DNA from: Paludibacter sp. | GTDB lineage: Bacteria > Bacteroidota > Bacteroidia > Bacteroidales > Paludibacteraceae | Length of the DNA stretch: 64,000 nucleotides | NCBI GenBank assembly: GCA_019163375.1 | Contig: JAFLKK010000004.1 | Coordinates: forward strand, 124,001 to 188,000 | Direction of reading: 5' to 3' | Part shown: piece after piece, positions 46,459 to 55,282 of the stretch | How the letters are laid out: each line of letters starts with the position of its first letter | Position numbering within the stretch: position 1 is the first letter of the stretch | Position numbers and translations under genes: made by a program | Notes under the pieces: generated by a model | Database searches by the model: none | Seen by the model: only the letters and a program-made list of their open reading frames with translations | What the model was told of the DNA's origin: nothing

Positions 46459-46733
46459 ACCGATAATTTTATCAGTAATGGAAAGCTAAACTCTGCAGCT
46501 AACATTAATTATACCCGGACATAAAGCGCTTTTATCGGCATGATGGAATCACCGACTTGGCTACCAATGTGTCGACCAATAAAGGGTATGTGATTAGTTC
46601 GGTTTCGGATAAAGGGAATAGCTGGTCACGTACAAGTTATATCACCCATCGTCTATTCAGGATTAAATTCTACTGGAAGATCGTTATAAGGCAAAAAGGT
46701 GGACTAAATGCTGTTTTGTGCTTTAATTATTAA
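46459..46733 (+). pseudogene. Decayed fragment of an outer-membrane beta-barrel protein
   Basis: Two reading frames give protein-like text without start codons: NFISNGKLNSAANINYTR from about 46465, then after a frame change YRHDGITDLATNVSTNKGY and SVSDKGNSWSRTSY, to a TAA at 46731-46733. The composition resembles barrel strands of the TonB-receptor-related outer-membrane beta-barrel family. It is broken by a frameshift and lacks both ends. The assignment is tentative. Confidence 0.35.
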
Positions 46734-46906
46734 TCAAGGTGCAAGGTAATCTTATTTACTTTACACTTTTTATTTTTTCCGTATTTGAGTACAATTCTAT
46801 GTCAATTGCAGTTATATATTTAAAGTGCAATGATATTAGCCATAGTTTGAAGGGAAATATCCTTTTGTTGCTGCTTTGGTTTAATTATAATTAGGATTTC
46901 TACTGT

Positions 46907-46936
46907 TTTGCATGAAGTTCCTTTTATGTAATTTTG
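46907..46936 (+). promoter_or_regulatory. Predicted promoter of the POT transporter gene
   Basis: TTTG (46907-46910), an 18-bp spacer and TAATTTTG (46929-46936) match the Bacteroidota consensus, 34 bp before the ATG at 46971. Confidence 0.65.
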
Positions 46937-46970
46937 TAAATAAATATACACATTTTTATACGCAATTTTC

Positions 46971-48344
46971 ATGACTAAATTTTCAAAAGCCTTCTGGGTT
47001 GCCAATTCTGTTGAACTGCTGGAGCGTCTGGCATATTACGCTGTTTTTATTGTACTGACATTGTATCTCTCTAATGTATGGGGCTTTTCGGATATCGAAG
47101 CCGGTTTTATATCCGGTACATTCTCAGCTTTTTTATATTTGCTACCTACTTTTGCCGGTGCTTATGCCGATAAAATAGGCTTCCGGTCGGCCATCATGAT
47201 TGCATTTTTATTGCTGACTCTTGGCTACGGCGGTTTAGGGCTTTTGCCCACTTTGCTCCAGAGTGCGGGACTTGTAAGTTACGGGATGACCACCACTTTC
47301 TCGGGTTTGAATACCAGTAGTCTTCGTTGGTCCATTGTACCTGTGCTGGCTTTAATTGTCATCGGGGGCTCTTTTATCAAAGCGGTCATTTCGGGTACGG
47401 TAGCCCGCGAAACGACTTCAGAAACCCGGGCTCGCGGATATGCTCTTTTTTACATGATGGTAAATATTGGAGCGTTTACCGGAAAAACAGTAGTCGATCC
47501 GCTTCGTAAAAGCATGGGCGATTTAGGACTGGTTTACCTCAATTTCTTTTCGGCAGGCATGACGCTGTTGGCGTTGGTAGCCGTTTTCTTTTTCTATAAG
47601 TCGGTAAAAACCGAAGGTCGCGGTAAGAGCTTCAGCGAGATAGGGCAGGGGATGCTTAAAGTACTGGGCAATGTGCGGCTGGTGGTTTTGATATTGATTA
47701 TTAGTGGTTTTTGGATGATACAGGGACAAATGTACGCCACCATGCCTAAGTATGTTATCCGTATGATTGGTGCAGATGCTTCGCCGGGTTGGTACGCCAA
47801 TGTAAACCCATTGGTGGTTTTTGTATTGGTCAACTTTATAACTTCGTTTATGAAAAAACGAACCGCTCTAACGTCCATGACCATCGGTATGCTTATCATT
47901 CCGATGTCTGCGTTGGTGATGTCGGGAGGTACGCTTATTGGTTCGGAGCATGTGCTGGGATTGCATCCGGTGGCATTTATGATGATAGTGGGAATAGCCA
48001 TGCAAGCCGTTGCCGAGTGTTTTATATCGCCGCGCTACCTGGAGTATTTTTCGCTGCAATCGCCCAAAGGCGAGGAAGGGCTTTACCTCGGGTTTAGTCA
48101 CCTGCATTCCTTTGTTTCCTATTTGTTTGCTTTCGGGCTCTCGGGTATTTTGCTCGAAAAATTCTGTCCCGATCCCCGCGGATTTGCTTCTACCGAGGCT
48201 TATGCGTTAGCTACGCAGCATGCACATTATATTTGGTTTGTATTTGTAGGCGTCGGATTGGTATCGGCGGTGGCCTTGCTTACCTACGGATATGTTACCC
48301 GTAAAATAGATAAGAAGAAAAGGCTGGAGACTGCTTCGTTATAG
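46971..48344 (+). CDS. Proton-dependent peptide transporter (POT/PTR2-type MFS)
   Basis: About 12 transmembrane helices over 457 residues. The first helix holds the POT signature ExxERxxYY (ELLERLAYYAVF, about 14-25), which couples proton and peptide movement. Further family-like phrases are GAYADKIGFRSAIM and ETRARGYALFYMMVNIGAF, the FYxxIN-like segment. The protein is somewhat shorter than E. coli DtpA (about 500). Di- or tripeptide uptake is the usual role, but POT members may carry other substrates. The next gene starts 17 bp after its stop. Confidence 0.85.
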   Translation: MTKFSKAFWVANSVELLERLAYYAVFIVLTLYLSNVWGFSDIEAGFISGTFSAFLYLLPTFAGAYADKIGFRSAIMIAFLLLTLGYGGLGLLPTLLQSAGLVSYGMTTTFSGLNTSSLRWSIVPVLALIVIGGSFIKAVISGTVARETTSETRARGYALFYMMVNIGAFTGKTVVDPLRKSMGDLGLVYLNFFSAGMTLLALVAVFFFYKSVKTEGRGKSFSEIGQGMLKVLGNVRLVVLILIISGFWMIQGQMYATMPKYVIRMIGADASPGWYANVNPLVVFVLVNFITSFMKKRTALTSMTIGMLIIPMSALVMSGGTLIGSEHVLGLHPVAFMMIVGIAMQAVAECFISPRYLEYFSLQSPKGEEGLYLGFSHLHSFVSYLFAFGLSGILLEKFCPDPRGFASTEAYALATQHAHYIWFVFVGVGLVSAVALLTYGYVTRKIDKKKRLETASL

Positions 48345-48361
48345 TTTTATATAGTTTGCCT

Positions 48362-49444
48362 ATGACTTTATCGGATATAACCTCTTTGCGAATTATGAAT
48401 CAAGAGATTCATCAACAACGTTTCAGCGTAGCGAAGCACCTTGTTGCTCACATGGGTGCTATGCAGGCGCAGGATTACGCAATGGCTAAATGGGCAGTAG
48501 GCTTGCGGATGCAAACGTCCGACGATGCATCCATTGTGGAAGCTTATAATAAAGGTGAGATTATCCGTACACATTTGATGCGTCCCACCTGGCATTTAGT
48601 TTCGTGCGACGATGTGTATTGGTTGCTGGAGCTCACAGCGCCGCAGATAAAAACACTGTGCAAATCGAGAGACCGACAACTGGAATTGGACGAGGTAATC
48701 TACAGCCGAAGCAATGCAATGCTCGAAAAAGCACTGTGCGGCGGTGTAAATCTAAACAGGGAAGAACTCACCCGATTGTATTTGGATGAGAATATAAGAA
48801 CGAATGAGAATAGGCTCTCTCACTTGTTGATGCGTGCCGAGTTGGAGGGTGTTATTTGTAATGGAGCCATTAAACAGAACAAATTGACCTACGCATTGCT
48901 GAGCGAGAAAGTGCCGGTCAGGAAACTTTTTTCGCGCGAAGAATCATTGTTCGAACTGGCTACGCGCTACTTCACAAGTCATGCACCGGCTACGGTACGC
49001 GACTTTATTTGGTGGTCGGGGTTGTCGGTTTCGGAAGCCAAAAAGGCGGTGGAGATGATTAAACCATCCTTTATTTTGGAAACAATTGACGGAATAGAGT
49101 ATTTGTTTCGTACCAATCAATCTGATATTTCTCCAAATAACTCCCTATATCTACTTCCGGCTTTCGATGAGTTGCTGATTGGCTACACCAACCGGTCGGC
49201 AACGATTAATAGCGTCGACAATCCCAAAGCTATTTCTAACAACGGCATGTTTCGACCCATTATCGTCGAGAACGGACGGGTAACAGGAGTTTGGAAACGC
49301 ACTACTCAGAAGACGAAGATAATGATAGAAGTAACTTTTTTCTCCGGTGCGTCGGACTTTGGAATGAATGCTTTGGAGTCGGAAATTAAAAAGCAAGCTT
49401 TGTTTTTGGGCAAAGAAGTGGAGTTAGTGTTTATACAATATTAA
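48362..49444 (+). CDS. Winged-helix DNA-binding protein, AlkZ-like (HTH_42) family
   Basis: The phrases IVEAYNKGEIIRTHLMRPTWHLV, LLMRAELEGVI, YFTSHAPATVRDFIWWSGLSVSEAKKAVE and LLPAFDELLIGYTNR are typical of the HTH_42/AlkZ-like family of three stacked winged helices. A QxQ motif (Gln35 and Gln37, in MQAQDYAMAKWAVG) matches the catalytic motif of AlkZ-type DNA glycosylases that remove crosslinked or alkylated bases. Repair activity is therefore plausible. I use the ATG at 48362; a TTG at 48356 would add two residues. It is probably co-transcribed with the transporter, without an obvious functional link. Confidence 0.85.
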   Translation: MTLSDITSLRIMNQEIHQQRFSVAKHLVAHMGAMQAQDYAMAKWAVGLRMQTSDDASIVEAYNKGEIIRTHLMRPTWHLVSCDDVYWLLELTAPQIKTLCKSRDRQLELDEVIYSRSNAMLEKALCGGVNLNREELTRLYLDENIRTNENRLSHLLMRAELEGVICNGAIKQNKLTYALLSEKVPVRKLFSREESLFELATRYFTSHAPATVRDFIWWSGLSVSEAKKAVEMIKPSFILETIDGIEYLFRTNQSDISPNNSLYLLPAFDELLIGYTNRSATINSVDNPKAISNNGMFRPIIVENGRVTGVWKRTTQKTKIMIEVTFFSGASDFGMNALESEIKKQALFLGKEVELVFIQY

Positions 49445-49458
49445 TTTTAGTTGGATTT

Positions 49459-50787
49459 TTATTTCAGAAAATCCCTGATCCATAAACCACTGTCTTTGAT
49501 AATTCGTGTTTGATGCACGAAGTCGGTATGGACTATTCCAAATCTTGAGCGAAACCCTGCCCTCCATTCAAAGTTATCCATTAGCGTCCACACAAAGTAT
49601 CCACCTATATTCACGCCCTCCTGTTTCGCCCGCAGTACTTCGCCCAGATAGGATTGAATATACTGCAATCGTCGCTTATCATGTACGCAGTTGTCTTCTA
49701 CACGGTCGTGAAATGCAGCTCCATTTTCGGTGACTATTAATTCTTTAATCGGATAAGCCGAAAATTGCTTAAGAATACGATACATACCTTCCGGATGAAC
49801 TTCCCAACCATTTGCTGTTAGTGGACGGTTTAGCTTTTTGAAGGGAACAACAAAGGCCTGCAGGTAGGGGATCAGCGGATTGTTATAGGCTACTAACGAG
49901 AAATAATTCTGAATCCCGATAAAATCGAAGTCGAACTTGATTAATTCTTCATCGTAGGGATGGAAATATTTCTCAATTTGTTCTAATACCGGCAAATCCT
50001 TAACCGGATAACCCATCCCCAGAATCGGTTCAATATGCAGTCGGTTCAACAGTGCATCCACACGCCGGGCAGCAGCTATTTGTTTAGGGTTATCAGACGA
50101 TGGGGCAACATACGAACAGGAGATAGAAGTGCCTATAGTAGCGTTCGGCAGGTTGCGCCTAATCATGCGGGCTCCTTCGGCCTGACAAAGTGTGGCATGA
50201 TGAACGGCCGGCAAATAATTATTTATACCGAAACGTCCCGGAGCATAATAACCAATCAGATAGCCCAGCCCCGTAAATGTAGAAGGTTCATTCATTACGA
50301 TCCAATTTTTTACCCTGTCGCCAAAGCTTTTCGAACAAACATCTGCAAACTTAATAAATGCATTTACCACTATTCGGCTTGTCCAACCGCCCTGTTTCTC
50401 CAAAGCCTGCGGCAAATCCCAATGGTATAAGGTAACCCATGGCTCTAAATCGTATTTTAGGCAGCAGTCTATTAATCGGTTGTAAAAATCGAGTCCTAAC
50501 ATATTTACTTCACCTGTACCATCCGGCAGTATCCTTGTCCATGAAATGGAGAACCGAAAATTAGTAAGGTTCAGCGATTTGGCAAGGGCGATGTCTTGTT
50601 CGTAGCGGTAGTAAAATTCACAAGCCACGTTTCCGTTCGATCCATCTTCAATCCGATTTTTCCTGTTCGAGAAATGATCCCAGATAGAAATCCCTCTGCC
50701 ATCGTCTTTATAGGCTCCTTCTACCTGATAGGCTGCCAGGGAAACTCCCCACCTGAATTTTTCGCCAAAATCGTTTTTTGAATACAT
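49459..50787 (-). CDS. GH1 beta-glucosidase / 6-phospho-beta-glucosidase-type glycosidase
   Basis: The 442-residue protein has no signal peptide, so it is cytoplasmic. GH1 hallmarks are FRWGVSLAAYQVEGAYKDDGRG near the N-terminus, WVTLYHWDLPQALEKQGGW, acid/base Glu167 in IVMNEPSTF, nucleophile Glu354 in LIVTENGAAF, and the C-terminal WTLMDNFEWRAGF. Length and motifs are complete. The DNFEWRAGF form near the C-terminus is commoner in beta-glucosidases than in phospho-enzymes. The start at 50787 matches family length; the frame to 50844 adds 19 unsupported residues. It converges with the AlkZ-like gene, 14 bp apart. Confidence 0.93.
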   Translation of the reverse strand: MYSKNDFGEKFRWGVSLAAYQVEGAYKDDGRGISIWDHFSNRKNRIEDGSNGNVACEFYYRYEQDIALAKSLNLTNFRFSISWTRILPDGTGEVNMLGLDFYNRLIDCCLKYDLEPWVTLYHWDLPQALEKQGGWTSRIVVNAFIKFADVCSKSFGDRVKNWIVMNEPSTFTGLGYLIGYYAPGRFGINNYLPAVHHATLCQAEGARMIRRNLPNATIGTSISCSYVAPSSDNPKQIAAARRVDALLNRLHIEPILGMGYPVKDLPVLEQIEKYFHPYDEELIKFDFDFIGIQNYFSLVAYNNPLIPYLQAFVVPFKKLNRPLTANGWEVHPEGMYRILKQFSAYPIKELIVTENGAAFHDRVEDNCVHDKRRLQYIQSYLGEVLRAKQEGVNIGGYFVWTLMDNFEWRAGFRSRFGIVHTDFVHQTRIIKDSGLWIRDFLK

Positions 50788-51031
50788 AAAATAAATTTCT
50801 TGCAAATAAAGGGATATATAATGAAATTCATGTTTCAGCAACAATACAATTTTATTTCAGACTCAATATAGTGTTGTAAATACATTCGTTCAAAACGAAT
50901 GGGTCTGCTTCTTCTTATCTCCTGTCGAAAAATAGTTTACTAAAAAAGCCTTAGCGCTACTAGTTTTTTAGTATGTTTGTGGGAGAAAAAAAAGACAAGT
51001 TTAATTGAACGTGTAGAACTGATATGAAAGC

Positions 51032-51469
51032 ATGAAACGAACAACAAACATACTAATTGGACTGACAATTCTGTCTTTGATAGCTTTTGGGCAAGGCAAA
51101 ATTAAAACTACAAATGATGCTATGGATAAATTCGAAAAATTCAAAGCGAAAGAAAAATTTATAGAAGACAGTACTATTTTATATCCCGGGAACAATGATG
51201 TCGCGATGAGAAGAATTTTGACGACGAAGATAGATCTGGCTGTAGATGATTTTAAAACTCTAGCAGCATCTGGCAAGGCAACAAATAGAGAATACCAAGA
51301 AAAAATCAAAGTAGGGCTTGAAAGGTTTGCTGACATTTATCTTGACACTGAAGATAGAGAAAGAGTTTGCCAATACTTTGAAGAACTTATGTGCATAGTT
51401 GGGTTGGATAGTTCTAATGGATACTTGAACAATTTTATGTATGGATTCGATCCAAGAAATAACAAATAA
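51032..51469 (+). CDS. Secreted DUF4844-like protein
   Basis: The 145-residue product has a signal peptide (to about residue 20, LSLIAFGQ) and a helical domain. The phrases ATNREYQEKIKVGLERF, DTEDRERVCQYFEELMCIVGLDSSNGYLNNFMYGFDP resemble proteins annotated DUF4844. Function is unknown. It is followed after 6 bp by a small membrane protein. The pair is AT-rich and stands between conserved genes, with a half copy of the 97-bp repeat downstream. Confidence 0.7.
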   Translation: MKRTTNILIGLTILSLIAFGQGKIKTTNDAMDKFEKFKAKEKFIEDSTILYPGNNDVAMRRILTTKIDLAVDDFKTLAASGKATNREYQEKIKVGLERFADIYLDTEDRERVCQYFEELMCIVGLDSSNGYLNNFMYGFDPRNNK

Positions 51470-51475
51470 ATTCAA

Positions 51476-52051
51476 ATGGATACTTTTTTATTTATAGGAC
51501 CATTTATTCTTGTTTTTGTAGGATTACCAATAGCACTTGGATTAATTATATATTTTATACCAAGAAAGCTTGGTTATCCCAAAACAAGCAAGTATGTGAC
51601 GATTGTATACAGTCTATTCATATTGATTGTAATTCTATTTAGCATTTTTCAAGACCAACTTTTTACTAAAAATGACGCAAGAAAACTAATCGTTGAACAA
51701 GAAATTTTATTGTCTGATAAATTTGAGCTAGAAAGTAATGAATCAATGTCAGCTATAGGCGACTATTACCATACATTTACTTTGAAGATTTCAGACCAAG
51801 ACAAATTAAAAAATATAAGTCAAATTAGAAATTCTACCAACTTTAAGAAACTTGGAGAGCCAACAGTCGATTTTCAATCTGGGAGCATTGACAGATATTA
51901 CGGACCTAAGCAAATACAGAATTATGAAACGGAAAGTGGATATGTACGAGAATATTTTGAAACAAACGGACAGAGCTATTCACCCACATTTAGAAGAATT
52001 ACAATAGAAAAAAAAGGGAATGCTTTAATATTTGAAGATATAGACGAATAG
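51476..52051 (+). CDS. Small membrane protein of unknown function
   Basis: Two N-terminal transmembrane helices (about 5-28 and 38-58) precede a soluble domain of about 130 residues (from DQLFTKNDARKLIVEQEILLSDKFEL). I recognise no family. The gene starts 6 bp after the DUF4844-like gene, so the two are likely co-expressed and may act together in the envelope. Confidence 0.6.
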   Translation: MDTFLFIGPFILVFVGLPIALGLIIYFIPRKLGYPKTSKYVTIVYSLFILIVILFSIFQDQLFTKNDARKLIVEQEILLSDKFELESNESMSAIGDYYHTFTLKISDQDKLKNISQIRNSTNFKKLGEPTVDFQSGSIDRYYGPKQIQNYETESGYVREYFETNGQSYSPTFRRITIEKKGNALIFEDIDE

Positions 52052-52083
52052 AAGAAACATTCCAAAATCCAAATAAATGGTTG

Positions 52084-52110
52084 CCCCCCACTGGCTCGGT
52101 TCTGTGAAAC
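52084..52110. repeat. Half copy of the 97-bp inverted-repeat element (copy D)
   Basis: CCCCCCACTGGCTCGG followed by TTCTGTGAAACG matches the left arm of copies A-C with a few changes. The centre and right arm are not recognisable. It follows the small membrane protein gene, about 30 kb from the other copies. Confidence 0.55.
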
Positions 52111-52297
52111 GGACCAACGAGGGAGTGATAGGAATTAAAAATAGACGGACTAATCCAAGTCCACTTTAGGGGTGGATAATTATAAAGATAATCGCACGAA
52201 CATTCTCCCTTCCCAAATAATCACTAACTTTGACGGGCAATCTACAGCACTGTTTCCAAATAGGCTAAAAACAAAATTGACACACATAAACCCCTCT

Positions 52298-55123
52298 ATG
52301 GAAGATTTTTTCCCTGATCAAAGATACACCAGCAAAGGCGAGCCCGAACTCGGTATTGGCATTCTGACCGAAGCCGGCAACCGAAAGGTGCAGGTCTATT
52401 TTCCCCTGTCCAACGAAAAACGACAGTATGCTGTGGAAAGTGCTCCCTTGCGTCGGGTTATTTTTAAACCGGGCGACACCCTACTGGATAAAAATAATCA
52501 ATCCTTACTCGTTCAGCAAGTTGAACTGGAGGGTGAGCTATACATGTATTACGGAAAAGACCGGAAACTGTCTGAAGCTGAACTTGGTAATATGTCGGTA
52601 ACGCATGGTGTGGACGATCGGCTTTTTGCGGGTGATGTAGATTCTCCACAAACTTTTGCCTTGCGCCGCGAAACACTGCAACACGATTACAGAAGGCGAT
52701 TGTCTGCCGTAAAAGGATTTGTGGGTGGACGAATAGATCTTATTCCTCACCAACTTTACATAGCCCACGAGGTAAGTTCGCGTTATGCTCCCCGCGTGTT
52801 GCTGTCCGATCAGGTGGGTCTTGGAAAAACCATTGAAGCGTGTCTTATTCTGCATCGCCTGTTGCTGAGTGGACGCATATCGCGGGTCATTATTCTGGTG
52901 CCCGAGTCCTTGGTACATCAATGGTTTGTAGAAGTGCTGCGTCGGTTTAACCTGTGGTTTCATATTTTTGATGAAGAGCGCTGTGCCTCACTCGATGGCA
53001 GTGCACCGGATGGGAATCCTTTTCTGGACGATCAACTGATTCTTTGCAGTACCGAGTTTTTATCCGGTTCCGACAAACGTGCCCAACAAGCCATCGCTGC
53101 CAGTTGGGATATGTTGGTGGTGGATGAAGCGCATCATCTGGAATGGTCTGTTGATAGCGTAAGTTCGGAATATGTCGTAGTGGAACAACTGAGCAAAGTG
53201 GCCAAAGGATTGCTGCTTCTCACCGCTACCCCGGAACAATTAGGGGAGGAAAGTCATTTTGCCCGACTCCGCTTGCTGGATCCCAACCGATATGCAAACT
53301 ACGATGATTTTATACAGGAGTCGTCCGACCCTCAAAATATTGCCGATATAGTAGAAAAACTACATCTGGGGAAAAAGTTGCTTGCTAAAGATACAAAGTT
53401 ATTAGCTTCTATTTTCCCAAAAGAAAGAATACAAGCTCTCACCGAAGGAGGTGACGCTGCGAGGGATAAACTGATAGAGGATTTATTGGATCAGCACGGT
53501 CCGGGGCGCGTGTTGTTTCGCAATACCCGATCGGCCATGAGTGGATTCCCAACCCGTAAAGCCCATCTGATTTTATTATCGGAAACCGAAGATGCATCTT
53601 TGTGGGTGGAACGTTTCGCAAAGGAGTTTACCCATGATATGGCACCAACAAATACAGCCGATGAGCAACAATACTGGTTTGCGGAAGATCCCCGAGTGCA
53701 GTGGTTATTATCGATGCTGAAGGAACTCTACCCTGAAAAGGTACTGCTTATCTGCAAAAGCAAAGAAAAGGTACTGGCATTGGAAGAAGTGCTAACTAAT
53801 CGGAGCAATATGAAAGTAGGCGTATTTCACGAAGACCTCACCATTGTACAACGGGATAGAAATGCAGCCTGGTTTTCGGAATCGGATGGTGCTCAAATTC
53901 TCCTGTGTTCCGAAATAGGCAGCGAGGGACGAAATTTTCAGTTTGCCCATCATCTTGTGTTGTTTGACTTGCCACTTCATCCCGAATTGCTGGAGCAGCG
54001 CATCGGTCGGTTGGACAGAATCGGACAAGCTGAGGATATTCATATTTATATCCCTTACCTTGAAAGCACTCCACAACAGGTACTGGTGAGATGGTTTCAC
54101 GAAGGATTGAATGCCTTTGAAGAAAACATGGAAGGCGGAAATGAGATTTCCAAATTGTTTGGTGAGCGACTGCTCGCCCTTTCCATGTCTCACTCATTGA
54201 CAGAAACTTGTACGGAATTGGAAGCATTGATAACCGAAACATTTACCTTTAGAAATGAGTTGCAAAAACGCATGGCTGATGGCCGTGATCGATTGCTGGA
54301 GATGAATTCGTATCGCCCCACGGTAGCCGCGAAACTAGTGGAGCAGATTCAGGCAGAAGACAGCGACAGGAGACTTGAAAAGTATTTTACGAAAGTTTTT
54401 CATCACTTTGATATGGAAATGGAAGACCTTGCTGCCCGAACTTACTTTTTGCAACCGGCTTCCGAAATTACGGGGGTATTTCCATCTATTCCACCCGAAG
54501 GAATAGGGGTTACTTTTGATCGGAAACGCGCGTTGAGTAGGGAGGACATCAGTTTTCTGAGTTGGGATCATCCCATGACAACAGCTTCCATTGATATGGT
54601 GTTAAGTTCGGGTACCGGAAGTGCTAGTTTTGGAGTGCTGCGAGATGCGAGCAGCCCGGGCGTTCTTCTTGAGATTCTTTTTGTGCTTGAAACAACGAGC
54701 GAGCAAAGTATTTATGTTGACCGTTTTCTGCCCAATACTCCCTTGCGAATTGTAGTAGATCATACCGGTAAAGAGGTGACAGAAAAATACACTGTTGAAA
54801 TATTCGACAAAAAGTTGATCCCCGGTTCTATAGATCCTTTGCTGGACAATGAGACGGTAGTGGAAACCCTTTTGCCCGATATGATTTCGGCCGCCACAAA
54901 AATAGCGGCAGCACAGCGCAAAAAAGAAATAGCCAAGGGACTGCAACGCATGAACTTCACGCTGAATCATGAAATAGAGCGACTATACCTATTACAACAA
55001 AAAAATAAAAACATAAGGGCGGAAGAAATTCAGATAGCACTTGATGAACAGGTAACACTGGTGAAACTCATTCAGAATGCGCAGATAAGAATGGATGCCA
55101 TACAACTTATTCTTTGTCAGTGA
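52298..55123 (+). CDS. rapA: RapA-like SNF2/SWI2 ATPase (RNA polymerase recycling factor)
   Basis: From the ATG at 52298 (941 aa) the protein begins MEDFFPDQRYTSKGEPELGIG, collinear with the E. coli RapA start. I therefore prefer it to the GTG at 52172, which adds 42 residues. An N-terminal Tudor-like region is followed by SNF2 motifs: Walker A VGLGKT (Lys177), DEAH at 276-279, TATPEQLGEESHFARLRLLDP, and motif VI EQRIGRLDRIGQ. The C-terminal RapA domain follows. RapA binds RNA polymerase and releases it from stalled complexes. The family is best known in gammaproteobacteria, so its presence here deserves note. Confidence 0.9.
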   Translation: MEDFFPDQRYTSKGEPELGIGILTEAGNRKVQVYFPLSNEKRQYAVESAPLRRVIFKPGDTLLDKNNQSLLVQQVELEGELYMYYGKDRKLSEAELGNMSVTHGVDDRLFAGDVDSPQTFALRRETLQHDYRRRLSAVKGFVGGRIDLIPHQLYIAHEVSSRYAPRVLLSDQVGLGKTIEACLILHRLLLSGRISRVIILVPESLVHQWFVEVLRRFNLWFHIFDEERCASLDGSAPDGNPFLDDQLILCSTEFLSGSDKRAQQAIAASWDMLVVDEAHHLEWSVDSVSSEYVVVEQLSKVAKGLLLLTATPEQLGEESHFARLRLLDPNRYANYDDFIQESSDPQNIADIVEKLHLGKKLLAKDTKLLASIFPKERIQALTEGGDAARDKLIEDLLDQHGPGRVLFRNTRSAMSGFPTRKAHLILLSETEDASLWVERFAKEFTHDMAPTNTADEQQYWFAEDPRVQWLLSMLKELYPEKVLLICKSKEKVLALEEVLTNRSNMKVGVFHEDLTIVQRDRNAAWFSESDGAQILLCSEIGSEGRNFQFAHHLVLFDLPLHPELLEQRIGRLDRIGQAEDIHIYIPYLESTPQQVLVRWFHEGLNAFEENMEGGNEISKLFGERLLALSMSHSLTETCTELEALITETFTFRNELQKRMADGRDRLLEMNSYRPTVAAKLVEQIQAEDSDRRLEKYFTKVFHHFDMEMEDLAARTYFLQPASEITGVFPSIPPEGIGVTFDRKRALSREDISFLSWDHPMTTASIDMVLSSGTGSASFGVLRDASSPGVLLEILFVLETTSEQSIYVDRFLPNTPLRIVVDHTGKEVTEKYTVEIFDKKLIPGSIDPLLDNETVVETLLPDMISAATKIAAAQRKKEIAKGLQRMNFTLNHEIERLYLLQQKNKNIRAEEIQIALDEQVTLVKLIQNAQIRMDAIQLILCQ

Positions 55124-55139
55124 TGAGCGTGTGGCTGTA

Positions 55140-55172
55140 AGTGATAGTATGACTTGAAGTCATGCTATCACT
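55140..55172. terminator. Hairpin after rapA
   Basis: AGTGATAGTATGACT (55140-55154) and AGTCATGCTATCACT (55158-55172) pair over 15 bp with one wobble and a TGA loop. No T-tract follows. Confidence 0.55.
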
Positions 55173-55189
55173 ACATGAAAGAGGTTTCT

Positions 55190-55261
55190 GAACGCAAAAA
55201 CCTCACAAATATCACTGACTATGATTTGCGTAGATTTGTGATTTTTGCGTAATTTGCGTTC
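55190..55261. repeat. Dispersed GCAAATTACGCAAA-type inverted repeat
   Basis: GAACGCAAAAACCTCACAAAT on the left is mirrored by ATTTGTGATTTTTGCG on the right. The last 18 bp (55244-55261) recur exactly in reverse complement at 60714-60731. Confidence 0.6.
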
Positions 55262-55282
55262 TTCTTAAGAGCAAACAACAAT

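Noticed and set aside
52172-52297. Upstream GTG start for rapA
   Set aside because: The 42 added residues have no counterpart in RapA, whose N-terminus matches the sequence from the ATG at 52298.
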